DNA of 64,000 bases from CAWBCI01 sp963787195 (lineage in GTDB: Bacteria; Bacteroidota; Bacteroidia; Bacteroidales; JAGOPY01). The stretch covers positions 135,736-199,735 of the forward strand of contig CAWBCI010000026.1 in NCBI GenBank assembly GCA_963787195.1, read 5' to 3'. A model generated the notes under the pieces. That model made no database searches, was not told where the DNA came from, and worked only from the letters and a program-made list of their open reading frames with translations. Each line of letters starts with the position of its first letter. The first letter of the stretch is position 1. The translations under genes and the position numbers were made by a program. Below are positions 1 to 8,231 of this stretch, piece by piece.

Positions 1-261
1 GAAGTGAACAAATCTTTGAATAGTATTACCATCAATATCTGATTTAATAAAATTCAAGGAGTAATGACCGGGGACTATACTGTCTCTTATCCCTCCCATG
101 AAATAATAATTATTATCAGTATGCTCATGTGATAGACCAACACTTTCAGAAAATTTCGATTTTAAAAAGAAACTAAAAGTGGACTGTGCATTGGAAATCA
201 TTCCTGAAAAGAAAATCAAGAAAAGAATGGAGATCGATTTAAAAAATGTAATCCCTGGCAT
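1..261 (-). CDS. Secreted protein, N-terminal fragment (runs off left edge)
   Basis: An open frame on the minus strand starts with ATG at 261 and stays open for 87 codons to base 1, so the gene continues outside the window. The first ~25 residues form a signal peptide (basic start, long Leu/Ile/Phe core, cleavage expected near SNAQS). The following residues (YYFMGGIRDSI, HYSLNFIKSDIDGN) resemble the N-terminal part of long T9SS surface proteins built from 'data-report' repeats, but this is only an impression. Function is not recognised. Nothing indicates a defect other than the window edge. Confidence 0.6.
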   Translation of the reverse strand, partial: MPGITFFKSISILFLIFFSGMISNAQSTFSFFLKSKFSESVGLSHEHTDNNYYFMGGIRDSIVPGHYSLNFIKSDIDGNTIQRFVHF

Positions 262-364
262 ATAAGTAAATTAAGATTCAAATATAGAGATTTCGGTAGT
301 TTTTCAAAATTAAATCTAAAATAAAATTACACTTTATTGTTTAAGAGATGCGTAATGACGTATC

Positions 365-553
365 GCCCCTGCCCCCATCCCCTGGCCCCTTCCCCCGGAC
401 GGGGGAAGGGGAATGATTTGACGATGTAAAGAAATATCGATATGACGAATTAATTCGAATATCGTACATTATATCGAAAATCGACAATGGACAATCGTGT
501 AATTCCTCTGTTCCCTTCCCCCGTTTGGGGGAAGGGTTGGGGATGGGGGCGGG
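365..553. repeat. Nested GC-rich inverted repeat
   Basis: Two G/C hairpins lie inside a larger inverted repeat. Each inner hairpin has arms CCCTTCCCCC / GGGGGAAGGG (385-411 and 513-536). Outer arms GCCCCCATCCCC (370-383) and GGGGATGGGGGC (539-550) are also complementary. The AT-rich spacer between them shows no gene; the apparent minus-strand frame through this region is an artefact of the repeat. It looks like a dispersed intergenic repeat of REP or MITE type. Confidence 0.75.
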
Positions 554-600
554 AAAGTTCGACATTTCGATATTTCGTTACATCTTAACACTTTTCTTCC

Positions 601-608
601 TACTTTTG
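601..608 (+). promoter_or_regulatory. Predicted -7 element of the cyclophilin gene
   Basis: TACTTTTG fits the Bacteroidota -7 consensus TAnnTTTG and sits 33 nt before the start codon at 642. No clear -33 TTG is visible. Confidence 0.5.
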
Positions 609-641
609 TGATCTTATAAAAATTAATGTAAGTCAAACAAC

Positions 642-1289
642 ATGAAAAAGATCATTTTATTCACACTCATCCTGCTATTAGGATATAATCAAGCAACCAT
701 GTCACAGGACAAATCGAAGAACAACAAGGAAACCCTTGTGTTGATCAAAACAAATTTCGGGGATATCACCGCGAAGCTATACAACGACACGCCTTTGCAC
801 CGCGATAATTTTATCAAGCTGATCAAGGAAGGCTGGTATAAGAATTCTCCTTTCCACCGCGTTATCAACGGTTTTATGATACAGGGCGGAGGAAATGCGG
901 ATGGCCGTACCGATCCGGGTTATACTATCCCTGCTGAGATAAGGCCCAACCATTTTCATAAAAAAGGCGCCCTTGCCGCGGCCCGTATGCCCGACCAGGT
1001 GAATCCCGAGAAAAAATCTTCAGGCAGCCAGTTTTACATAGTGCAGGGAACCGTGGTCCCCGAGTCTACTCTGGATGCTTTCGAACAGCGTTCCGGCAAG
1101 AAATTCACTCCCGAAGAAAGAAAAATATATACTACCATCGGCGGAACTCCTCACCTTGACGGCAATTATACCGTTTTTGGAGAAATAATTTCCGGATTCG
1201 ATGTAGTGGATAAGATCGCAGCAGTGAAAAGGGATGCGCATGATAAACCCCTCACCCCGGTTACGATGAATATTTCAATTATAGAATAA
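642..1289 (+). CDS. Secreted cyclophilin-type peptidyl-prolyl cis-trans isomerase
   Basis: It catalyses cis-trans isomerisation of prolyl bonds in exported proteins. Residues 1-21 form a signal peptide, so it acts in the periplasm. The cyclophilin core is clear: FHRVINGFMIQGGG at 71-84 carries the catalytic Arg73 with Phe78, Met79 and Gln81; GSQFYI is at 128-133; LDGNYTVFGEI is at 172-182. The Trp and His seen in eukaryotic cyclophilins near the last motif are His and Tyr here, as is common in bacterial members. Residues ~135-168 form an insertion of about 30 residues typical of Bacteroidota versions. A -7 box lies upstream and a strong terminator follows, so it is probably monocistronic. Confidence 0.93.
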   Translation: MKKIILFTLILLLGYNQATMSQDKSKNNKETLVLIKTNFGDITAKLYNDTPLHRDNFIKLIKEGWYKNSPFHRVINGFMIQGGGNADGRTDPGYTIPAEIRPNHFHKKGALAAARMPDQVNPEKKSSGSQFYIVQGTVVPESTLDAFEQRSGKKFTPEERKIYTTIGGTPHLDGNYTVFGEIISGFDVVDKIAAVKRDAHDKPLTPVTMNISIIE

Positions 1290-1307
1290 TAAGCTTTTCC
1301 TTACGAG

Positions 1308-1336
1308 GGCAGGCCGGAATATCCGGCCTGCCTTTT
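1308..1336 (+). terminator. Rho-independent terminator after the cyclophilin gene
   Basis: A perfect 11-bp stem (GGCAGGCCGGA / TCCGGCCTGCC) with loop ATA is followed by TTTT. It separates the cyclophilin gene from pheS. Confidence 0.8.
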
Positions 1337-1353
1337 AAATCAGCAGCTTAGCC

Positions 1354-2376
1354 ATGAAAGAAGAGATCAAAAAATACCAGGAGGAGATCGAGGCCTTTGT
1401 GACCGACAGCAAAGAAGCCCTCGACCAGTTCCGTATACGTTACCTCAGTAAAAAGGGCATCATTCCTTCTCTTTTTGCCTCCTTTAAAGATGTGCAGCCT
1501 GAACTGCGCAAGGAGATCGGGCAGCAGCTGAACCAACTCAAGTTAATTGCCCAGGAAAAGCTGAATGAGTTGAAAGATCAACTTGAAGGAAGCACAGAGG
1601 TCGCGGGCCCCTCGCTTGACCTGAGCCTCCCTTCGGGATTTACCGAAGTAGGGTCACGTCATCCTATTTCCATTATCCGTAAAAAAATAGTGGATATATT
1701 TTCACGGATCGGATTCGTTGTGTCGGAAGGCCCTGAAATAGAGGACGACTGGCATAATTTCACGGCCCTGAATTTTGCAGAGGACCATCCGGCCAGGGAT
1801 ATGCAGGATACTTTCTTTATTTCCAATGATCCTGAGATCCTGCTTCGCACCCATACCTCGTCTGTCCAGATCAGGGCGATGCAATTGCGTAAACCACCCA
1901 TCAGGGAAATATACCCCGGAAGGGTTTTCCGTAATGAAGCTATCTCGGCCAGGGCGCATTGTATCTTCCACCAGGTGGAAGGACTTTACGTGGATGAAAA
2001 TGTTTCCTTCGCAGATCTGAAACAGACCCTCTTTTATTTCGCCAAGGAAATGTTCGGGGAAGCAACTGCCACCAGGTTCAGGCCCAGTTATTTCCCCTTC
2101 ACCGAACCTTCGGCTGAAATGGATATCACCTGCAATATATGCGGCGGAAAAGGATGCAATATTTGTAAGTACACGGGATGGGTTGAAATCCTCGGCTGTG
2201 GCATGGTTGATCCGCAGGTACTGGAAAACTGCGGCATCGACAGTACAAAATATACAGGCTTTGCTTTTGGTATGGGGATAGAAAGAATAGCCATGCTGAA
2301 ATACCAGGTCAATGATATCCGTCTCTACTTCGAAAATGACATGCGCTTCCTGAAACAATTCACATCGGCCATCTGA
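1354..2376 (+). CDS. pheS: Phenylalanine-tRNA ligase alpha subunit
   Basis: Catalytic subunit of the (alpha-beta)2 synthetase that charges tRNA-Phe in the cytoplasm. The N-terminal coiled-coil tRNA-binding arm covers ~1-90. Class II motif 2 is at 189-212 (GRVFRNEAIS...FHQVEG) and motif 3 at 302-314 (GFAFGMGIERIAM). Substrate-pocket segments THTSS (166-170) and PSAEMD (252-257) are intact. Cys260, 263, 268 and 271 (CNICGGKGCNIC) form a possible metal knuckle seen in many bacterial PheS. Length 340 aa is normal. pheT is not adjacent, which is usual in Bacteroidota. The gene ends 2 bp from the convergent gene at 2379. Confidence 0.97.
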   Translation: MKEEIKKYQEEIEAFVTDSKEALDQFRIRYLSKKGIIPSLFASFKDVQPELRKEIGQQLNQLKLIAQEKLNELKDQLEGSTEVAGPSLDLSLPSGFTEVGSRHPISIIRKKIVDIFSRIGFVVSEGPEIEDDWHNFTALNFAEDHPARDMQDTFFISNDPEILLRTHTSSVQIRAMQLRKPPIREIYPGRVFRNEAISARAHCIFHQVEGLYVDENVSFADLKQTLFYFAKEMFGEATATRFRPSYFPFTEPSAEMDITCNICGGKGCNICKYTGWVEILGCGMVDPQVLENCGIDSTKYTGFAFGMGIERIAMLKYQVNDIRLYFENDMRFLKQFTSAI

Positions 2377-2378
2377 GC

Positions 2379-2834
2379 CTATTTCCCCAGCATGTGCAGT
2401 TCGATCTCTTCAAAGATTACGTCTGCATTTTTCAATTTGTCGGGATTAATTACAAAGGCGGTCAGGACCTGTTCCACTGATTTTATCTGCTGAATGAGAT
2501 GCTTTAATTTTGCTTCCTCCAGAATATCGTCAACAACAAGAAAAAAATCTATGGCTCTCTGGGATGGCACAAGGCGGCCTTCAGGATGCTGGTTCTGTAT
2601 CAGAAAATAATTTCTTCTTTCATCATTATCCTTAAAAAGATAAAAAGAATATGCCCTGTCGTTTTGTTCATCCGGAATAATCAGATCATCTATCCTTTTA
2701 AAAGAAAAATTCATCTTGCGGTTAATCCCGAAAGCCAGGCGGTAATTCTTCAACTGGCATGATATTCCGATCAGTGTGAATTCTGAAGATGAGGAAGATG
2801 ACTGAATTTTGAATTTCTTTACCACAAAAAACAA
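2379..2834 (-). CDS. IPExxxVDY-family protein
   Basis: A 151-aa protein of a family confined to Bacteroidota and named after a motif near its first third. The N-terminal segment (FTLIGISCQLKNYRLAFGINRKM) and the 'IIPDEQND' stretch match the family layout. Function of the family is unknown. Its usual place is beside rnc, fabF, acpP and purN, which is also the case here apart from one inserted gene (2850-4481); this context supports the call. No ATG is available: the frame starts with TTG at 2834, with GTG at 2825 as an alternative. No signal peptide, so cytoplasmic. Confidence 0.65.
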   Translation of the reverse strand: MFFVVKKFKIQSSSSSSEFTLIGISCQLKNYRLAFGINRKMNFSFKRIDDLIIPDEQNDRAYSFYLFKDNDERRNYFLIQNQHPEGRLVPSQRAIDFFLVVDDILEEAKLKHLIQQIKSVEQVLTAFVINPDKLKNADVIFEEIELHMLGK

Positions 2835-2849
2835 AGATTATTTAAACGA

Positions 2850-4481
2850 TCATTTTTTAAGTACCTGCCAGTCGCCATAGTTTTCCCAGTTCACGTAGGT
2901 TTTAGGCTCGGTAGTCCAGAACTGATTGGAATTATAGGTCCATTCCATGGTTTTGGAACCGCCGCCACTCTGGGTGGTGACCAGCAGTCCTCCACTCACA
3001 TAACCAATGGCAAAAGCCTGGTCACGGCCCCAATCCTTGTCGCCACGGCTCGGGTCGACCGGCACCCAGCCATAATTCGGAAGGTAAACTTCGACCCAAC
3101 GGTGAAAGACATCATCCATGCTGGCTTCCTCACCCCTGACTACGACTGCACCAACGTAACGGGCCGGCAAGCCGGCGGCCCTGCACATCGAAATGAAGAC
3201 GAAAGTATATTCGGAGCAGGAACCGTTTCCACGTGCCAGTACAGTCGGAGCTGTATTCCAGCCTCCGCTCATCTCATAATACATATGATCATTGATATAA
3301 TCAAAGATCTTCCGGACTATCCAGTAAGGGTTCTTTTCCTTTCCAACAGCGGTATCAAGGGCATTTTGTATGATAGGGTCATTCATCTGGAATTTTTCAT
3401 TGTCTTCCAGATATTTTCCTTTCACATCGGCTGGAATATCTTCTAAGCTTCCCACTTTTTCAGGGTAAATAAAATATCTGATATCCCAGGTTTTTACTTC
3501 AGTGGTCATTTCAACTGATTTACTCTCCCCGGCTTTGATATTATCAAAATGATAATGGGCCGTTTCCTGCCCCCAGCGATCGCTGACAAAATCACTGGGT
3601 TTTGTATTATACTTTATTTTATTCAGAATTTCCTGGTTCACCCTGTTTACCGGAACGGCCAGGTACATATCGGCTGTCAGAATTTTACCTGGACCGAAAT
3701 TCCTGACCTCTTGTTTATAAACCAGTTCACGCGTGGTCTCATTCTCACGTATATATTTCTCGTCATCCCTGACCTTCAGTTTATATAGTTTATGTTCCTG
3801 GTAATCGACCGCCCAGAGATATTGTCCGTCGTAACAAAGCCCCGAAATATAAGGCCCGGGGGCATTTGTAAGGATAATTACCTTTCCTGTAAGCGGATCC
3901 ACCATATAGATTTCATTGAGACTATGGTCGCTCAGCCACAAGTACTTTCCGTCGAAAGCCAGGCCTGAACAATTCTGTGAAGGCGCTTTAAATGAATGCA
4001 GCGTAGTTCCATCTTTCGGACTGAACTGTATAAGTTCATCTGAAAGATTATCGACACTCCAGAGGTAATTTCCGTCCCAGGCCAGTCCGACAGGGCTTTT
4101 GGAGGGGGCCGCGAGGGTTTGCAGGATATCTCCGTTTTCCGGATCCAGGCGGTAAATAATACCATCATAATCTTCAGAAACATCCTTACCGCCCTTCAGA
4201 TCGGAATTCCAGAGGTATTTTCCGTCCCAGGCTATTCCGAGAGGCCAGTAGGCAGGCGATTCAAGGGTCCTGACTACTTTTCCGTCGACGGGATTTATAC
4301 AGAATAATTTATCGGCTTGCCTGTCGGCCATCCAGATATATTTCCCGTCAAAGCCAAGTCCTGTCGGATACTCAGACGGGGTATCGTAGGAAGTAATCAC
4401 TTCTCCGGTATAACTAAATGCAAAAAGAGGGAAAATTACGATTGTAATAATGGCTGGAATAATCTTTTTAAAGCTGTACAT
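2850..4481 (-). CDS. Secreted protein with beta-propeller-like repeats and a transglutaminase-like domain
   Basis: A signal peptide (1-23) is followed by five ~44-residue repeats (28-237) of pattern GLxxDGKYLWxxD...DPxxGKV, probably a six-bladed-type propeller built from NHL-like blades. A linker with an immunoglobulin-like appearance follows. The C-terminal transglutaminase-like domain (~385-500) keeps the complete triad: Cys422 in GNGSCSEYT, His460 in VFHRWVEV and Asp476 in PVDPS. It is therefore probably an active extracytoplasmic thiol enzyme (protease, amidase or cross-linker); substrate unknown. It sits between rnc and the IPExxxVDY gene, 92 nt downstream of rnc, with its own predicted -7 box at 4534. 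Confidence 0.8.
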   Translation of the reverse strand: MYSFKKIIPAIITIVIFPLFAFSYTGEVITSYDTPSEYPTGLGFDGKYIWMADRQADKLFCINPVDGKVVRTLESPAYWPLGIAWDGKYLWNSDLKGGKDVSEDYDGIIYRLDPENGDILQTLAAPSKSPVGLAWDGNYLWSVDNLSDELIQFSPKDGTTLHSFKAPSQNCSGLAFDGKYLWLSDHSLNEIYMVDPLTGKVIILTNAPGPYISGLCYDGQYLWAVDYQEHKLYKLKVRDDEKYIRENETTRELVYKQEVRNFGPGKILTADMYLAVPVNRVNQEILNKIKYNTKPSDFVSDRWGQETAHYHFDNIKAGESKSVEMTTEVKTWDIRYFIYPEKVGSLEDIPADVKGKYLEDNEKFQMNDPIIQNALDTAVGKEKNPYWIVRKIFDYINDHMYYEMSGGWNTAPTVLARGNGSCSEYTFVFISMCRAAGLPARYVGAVVVRGEEASMDDVFHRWVEVYLPNYGWVPVDPSRGDKDWGRDQAFAIGYVSGGLLVTTQSGGGSKTMEWTYNSNQFWTTEPKTYVNWENYGDWQVLKK

Positions 4482-4533
4482 GATTTTATTAATGAAGGAA
4501 TGATGAAAATATTCAGATCAATATGCATCTATC

Positions 4534-4541
4534 CAAAAGTA
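4534..4541 (-). promoter_or_regulatory. Predicted -7 element for the transglutaminase-like gene
   Basis: Read on the minus strand this is TACTTTTG, an exact match to TAnnTTTG, giving a leader of about 50 nt before the ATG at 4481. No -33 TTG at the expected distance. Confidence 0.4.
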
Positions 4542-4572
4542 ATAAAAGATTTTTAAGCGAAGATCAGGAATT

Positions 4573-5307
4573 TCAATCCTCGTCGGGCCCCAATATTTTT
4601 TCGCAAGCTCTTTGGGCAGCCACTTGTTCAGCGCCTTTGATAGAAAAATCCTGACCGCGCGAAACCGCGTCTCCTTCTATAAATAATTCCACGAGGTACT
4701 GTTTTTTGTATCCTTCACCTATTTCATCGATCACCTTGAATTCGAGATTCATTTTTTCCCTTTGAATATATTCCAGGATACGGCTTTTAAAGTTAGATTC
4801 CGTTTTTTCAATTTCTTCAATATCCAGGTGAAGATCAATGATCCGCCGGAGGATCACTTTGCGGGTAAATTTATAGCCGCGGTCGATATACACAGCTCCT
4901 ATAAGTGCTTCAAAAGTATCTCCATAGATGGATTTGCTGGCAGTACGATTATAATCACTACCATTAAAGATAAGTTTATCGATTCCCATTTTCACTGCAA
5001 GACGGTTCAGCCTGGATCGGCTTACCAGGCGGGAACGCATCTCAGTGAGGAAGCCTTCATTTTGTAAAGGATATTTACGGTAGAGGAAATCAGCCACCAC
5101 GGAACTGAGCACTGCATCGCCAAGGTATTCAAGGCGTTCATTATTTAAATTTTGACCGTTAAAAGTCTTTTGGGGAGAGGCTTTGTGACAGAGCGCAAGT
5201 TCAAAAAGCCGTAGATTGCGAGGGCGGAAACCGAAGAGGTTCTTGATAGATTTGGAAAGTCTTTTTTCTCCGTAGTTACGGAGTTTGAAAGTAGCGATTA
5301 TACTCAA
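4573..5307 (-). CDS. rnc: Ribonuclease III
   Basis: Cleaves double-stranded RNA during rRNA and mRNA processing. The RNase III signature NERLEYLGDAV is at residues 56-66, and the second acidic motif GDTFEALIGA at 129-138 supplies the remaining metal ligands. A double-stranded RNA-binding domain fills ~170-242. Length 244 aa is normal. No ATG is available; TTG at 5307 is the likely start, 14 nt after the fabF stop. It is the last core gene of the acpP-fabF-rnc operon, a standard arrangement. Confidence 0.95.
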   Translation of the reverse strand: MSIIATFKLRNYGEKRLSKSIKNLFGFRPRNLRLFELALCHKASPQKTFNGQNLNNERLEYLGDAVLSSVVADFLYRKYPLQNEGFLTEMRSRLVSRSRLNRLAVKMGIDKLIFNGSDYNRTASKSIYGDTFEALIGAVYIDRGYKFTRKVILRRIIDLHLDIEEIEKTESNFKSRILEYIQREKMNLEFKVIDEIGEGYKKQYLVELFIEGDAVSRGQDFSIKGAEQVAAQRACEKILGPDED

Positions 5308-5321
5308 ACTCTAAGGTTAAA

Positions 5322-6575
5322 TTACTTCCTGAATTTTTTAAAGATGACGGAAGCATTGTGACCGCCAAAACCAAAAGTATTACTCAGAGCGGCATTCACA
5401 ACCCTGTTCTTTGCTTTATGAAAAGTAAAATCGAGTTGATTATCAATCTCGGGATCGTCTGTAAAATGATTGATAGTCGGCGGAATAATGTCGTTCTGCA
5501 CTGCCAAAATGGTAGCTATTGCTTCAATTGCGCCGGCGGCACCCAACAGGTGTCCGGTCATCGATTTTGTTGAATTAATACTGATCTTATAGGCATATTC
5601 CCCAAATGTTCCAATGATAGCTTTAGGTTCGGCAATATCACCAAGAGGGGTTGACGTTCCATGGGTATTAATATGGTCAATATCTTCAGGTTTGAATCCG
5701 GCATCTTTCAAAGCATTGTTCATAGAGATGATTGCTCCTTTACCTTCCGGATGAGGTGAGGTCATATGATATGCATCACCAGACATGCCGCCACCCGCTA
5801 CTTCGGCATATATCTTAGCGCCCCGGGCTAAAGCATGATCCAGATCTTCAAATATCAATCCGGCACCACCTTCTCCGAGGACAAAACCATCCCTGTCTTT
5901 ATCAAAAGGACGGGAGGCTGTTTTAGGATCGTCATTACGGGTTGAGATGGCGTGCATGGAATTAAATCCGCCGACACCTCCCGGGGTGATAGCTGATTCG
6001 GATCCACCTGTAATAAATACATCGGCCATTCCCAGCCTGATATAGTTATAGGAATCGATCATAGCATTGGCGGAGGATGCACAGGCCGATACGGTCGCAA
6101 AATTGGGACCCATGAAACCAAATTTGATGGAAATATGCCCGGCGGCAATGTCAGCGATCATTTTGGGGATGAAAAAGGGATTGAAACGCGGGGTTCCGTC
6201 ACCCTGTCCAAAATAAAGCACCTCATCCTCGAAAGTTTTGAGCCCTCCGATACCGGAGGCCCAGATGACACCAGCCCTGCCCATATCAAGCTTCTCCAGA
6301 TCCAGGCCGGAATCCAGCACAGCCTGTTCACTGGCAATCAGTGCAAACTGTGCGTAACCATCGTACTTTCTGACTTCTTTCCTTTCAAAATATAACAAGG
6401 GGTCATAATTCTTGACCTCACAGGCAAAACGCGTTTTGAATTTGGATGCATCAAAACGTGTAATACCATCAGCACCACTAACCCCATTGATCAATCCTTC
6501 CCACGTTTCACTGGTGGACTTGCCCAATGGGGTTATGGCGCCTAAACCTGTTACAACTACTCGCCGTAATTGCAT
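5322..6575 (-). CDS. fabF: 3-oxoacyl-[acyl-carrier-protein] synthase II
   Basis: Condenses malonyl-ACP with acyl-ACP in fatty-acid elongation. The catalytic triad is complete: Cys165 (TVSACASS), His305 (NTHGTSTP) and His342 (MTGHLLGAAG). Length 417 aa fits FabF. It begins 15 nt after acpP and is clearly co-transcribed with it; rnc follows by 14 nt. Confidence 0.97.
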   Translation of the reverse strand: MQLRRVVVTGLGAITPLGKSTSETWEGLINGVSGADGITRFDASKFKTRFACEVKNYDPLLYFERKEVRKYDGYAQFALIASEQAVLDSGLDLEKLDMGRAGVIWASGIGGLKTFEDEVLYFGQGDGTPRFNPFFIPKMIADIAAGHISIKFGFMGPNFATVSACASSANAMIDSYNYIRLGMADVFITGGSESAITPGGVGGFNSMHAISTRNDDPKTASRPFDKDRDGFVLGEGGAGLIFEDLDHALARGAKIYAEVAGGGMSGDAYHMTSPHPEGKGAIISMNNALKDAGFKPEDIDHINTHGTSTPLGDIAEPKAIIGTFGEYAYKISINSTKSMTGHLLGAAGAIEAIATILAVQNDIIPPTINHFTDDPEIDNQLDFTFHKAKNRVVNAALSNTFGFGGHNASVIFKKFRK

Positions 6576-6590
6576 CTAAGATTGGAATTA

Positions 6591-6827
6591 TTATTTGGTG
6601 TTATCTTCAATATATTTGATTGCTTCACCAACTGTTCCAATTTTCTCAGCAGCATCATCAGGAATCGCAATGTTGAATTCTTTTTCGAATTCCATGATGA
6701 GCTCCACGGTGTCGAGAGAATCGGCACCCAGATCATTTGTGAAGCTTGCTTCCGGGGTAACCTCGTTTTCATCTACACCAAGCTTATCAATAATGATAGC
6801 TTTTACTCTGTTCGCTATGTCAGACAT
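6591..6827 (-). CDS. acpP: Acyl carrier protein
   Basis: Small acidic carrier (78 aa) for growing fatty acids. Ser37 in the GADSLDT motif receives 4'-phosphopantetheine. First gene of the acpP-fabF-rnc operon, transcribed from the promoter at 6856-6886. Confidence 0.97.
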   Translation of the reverse strand: MSDIANRVKAIIIDKLGVDENEVTPEASFTNDLGADSLDTVELIMEFEKEFNIAIPDDAAEKIGTVGEAIKYIEDNTK

Positions 6828-6855
6828 ACATTTATTATTTTGGTTAAACAGAGTG

Positions 6856-6886
6856 CAAAGAAAGCAATATTATTAAAAAAAAACAA
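6856..6886 (-). promoter_or_regulatory. Promoter of acpP-fabF-rnc
   Basis: On the minus strand a -33 TTG (6884-6886, within TTTTG) is followed by exactly 20 nt and the -7 box TTTCTTTG (6856-6863), one base off TAnnTTTG. Start site expected near 6851, about 24 nt before the acpP ATG. Confidence 0.6.
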
Positions 6887-7018
6887 AAGAATTAAAAAAT
6901 ATTTATGGCTTCACAATTGTAATAATCTATATAATAATAACTTATAGTTTTTTAGATACTTATATATGATCTATGGACCAGCATCCACCATTTACTCAAT
7001 AACAAGTGTTCCAAGACC

Positions 7019-7049
7019 TTGAATAAGCCGGTGAAATTCTCTAATTTTG
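7019..7049 (+). promoter_or_regulatory. Promoter of purN
   Basis: TTG (7019-7021), a 20-nt spacer and TAATTTTG (7042-7049) make a complete match to the Bacteroidota sigma-ABfr consensus. Start site expected near 7053, 26 nt before the ATG at 7079. Confidence 0.7.
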
Positions 7050-7078
7050 CAGAACTTTGAAAAAGTAATCTTCCCCTA

Positions 7079-7669
7079 ATGACGGCAAAACACATCGCCA
7101 TATTTGCTTCCGGCAGCGGCACCAATGCTCAGAATATTGCTGAATATTTCAGGAGCAATCCTGAAGTCAGTGTATCCCTCATTCTTACAAATAAAGAAGA
7201 TGCTTTTGTTCTGACAAGGGCAGCCCAACTTAACATTCCATCCCTTGTATTCAAGCGTAAGGAATTTTATGAAAGTGACACGATATTGAAGAGATTAGTT
7301 GAATATCATATTGATTTTATCATTCTGGCCGGATTTTTATGGTTGATTCCTGTCAATATTCTGAAAGCTTATCCCTGGAAAATTATTAATATACATCCCG
7401 CCCTGCTTCCGAAATACGGTGGAAAAGGAATGTACGGCGACAAAGTGCACAAGGCTGTTTACGAGGCAGGAGAAAAAAGAAGCGGAATCAGCATACATTT
7501 TGTAAATGAAAAATATGATGATGGAAAGATCATCTTTCAAAAATCCTTTGAAATAGAAAAAGGCGATAATCCGGAAAGTATCGCCTCTAAAGTACATGTT
7601 TTGGAATACCAACATTTCCCGCGGATCATCGAAAAGGTGATCCTGGGAAATATTGAAGATCAGGAATAG
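7079..7669 (+). CDS. purN: Phosphoribosylglycinamide formyltransferase (folate-dependent)
   Basis: Third step of purine synthesis: transfers formyl from 10-formyl-THF to GAR. The N-terminal SGSGTN loop (11-16) binds phosphate. The catalytic Asn104 and His106 lie in NIHPALLPKYGG (104-115), and the catalytic Asp is in KYDDG (145-149). Length 196 aa is typical. Divergent from acpP, a common Bacteroidota pairing. Its 3' end overlaps the convergent nitroreductase gene by 10 bp. Confidence 0.95.
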   Translation: MTAKHIAIFASGSGTNAQNIAEYFRSNPEVSVSLILTNKEDAFVLTRAAQLNIPSLVFKRKEFYESDTILKRLVEYHIDFIILAGFLWLIPVNILKAYPWKIINIHPALLPKYGGKGMYGDKVHKAVYEAGEKRSGISIHFVNEKYDDGKIIFQKSFEIEKGDNPESIASKVHVLEYQHFPRIIEKVILGNIEDQE

Positions 7670-8217
7670 GTATTATAACTGAACAGTTGTTCCGGCGCTT
7701 TTCTGATTTTAAGCCTGAGCTTGTACCCTTCTGCCGCATAACCCAGTGTAATCAGCAATCCTATCCTCTTTCCCGAAGGGATATTCAGGAGTTTCTTTAC
7801 CTGTTTCTCATTAAACCATCCCAGCATACAGGTTCCAAGGCCTTCTTCAGCAGCCTGCAGACAAAAATGCTCGGCACTTATTCCAATATCGATCAGGGGG
7901 AATTCCCGGTCCTTCAGGTAGGCTCCGATCTGCGTTACATTTTTCATCTTTTCTATCACCAGGGCAATGATTACCGGCGCTTCGGGCACGAATTTATTAA
8001 AGGTATTCAAAGGACCGTAAGTTTCCAGAGCCAGCTTGCTCACCAGTTCAGGATCATCAGCCACTACATATTTCCAGGGCTGTCCGTTACTTGCTGAAGG
8101 AGCCAGCCGGGCTGCTTCAAGACAATGTTCTATCTTCTCCCTTTCCACCTTCCGGCTGGAATATTTCCTCACGCTCTGCCGTTGATTAACAAGTTCTATA
8201 AAGGAAGTCATTCCCAT
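7660..8217 (-). CDS. Nitroreductase-family flavoprotein
   Basis: FMN-dependent oxidoreductase of the nitroreductase fold. The N-terminal phosphate-binding Arg pattern RQSVRKYSS (13-21) and the PSASNGQPW segment (41-49) are hallmark FMN contacts; GLGTCMLGWF (~125-134) is the conserved C-terminal FMN motif. At 185 aa it belongs to the short subgroup. Substrate cannot be inferred. It lies 14 nt downstream of pgi and may be co-transcribed with it. Confidence 0.88.
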   Translation of the reverse strand: MGMTSFIELVNQRQSVRKYSSRKVEREKIEHCLEAARLAPSASNGQPWKYVVADDPELVSKLALETYGPLNTFNKFVPEAPVIIALVIEKMKNVTQIGAYLKDREFPLIDIGISAEHFCLQAAEEGLGTCMLGWFNEKQVKKLLNIPSGKRIGLLITLGYAAEGYKLRLKIRKAPEQLFSYNTYS

Positions 8218-8231
8218 ATCTTTAGGTTTTT

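Noticed and set aside
341..565. Minus-strand frame across the nested palindrome
   Set aside because: Its codons are Pro/Gly-rich because of the G/C hairpins; no start signal, no family features.
1702..2358. 218-codon frame opposite pheS
   Set aside because: It lies entirely antisense to a certain gene in the frame that mirrors its codon pattern.
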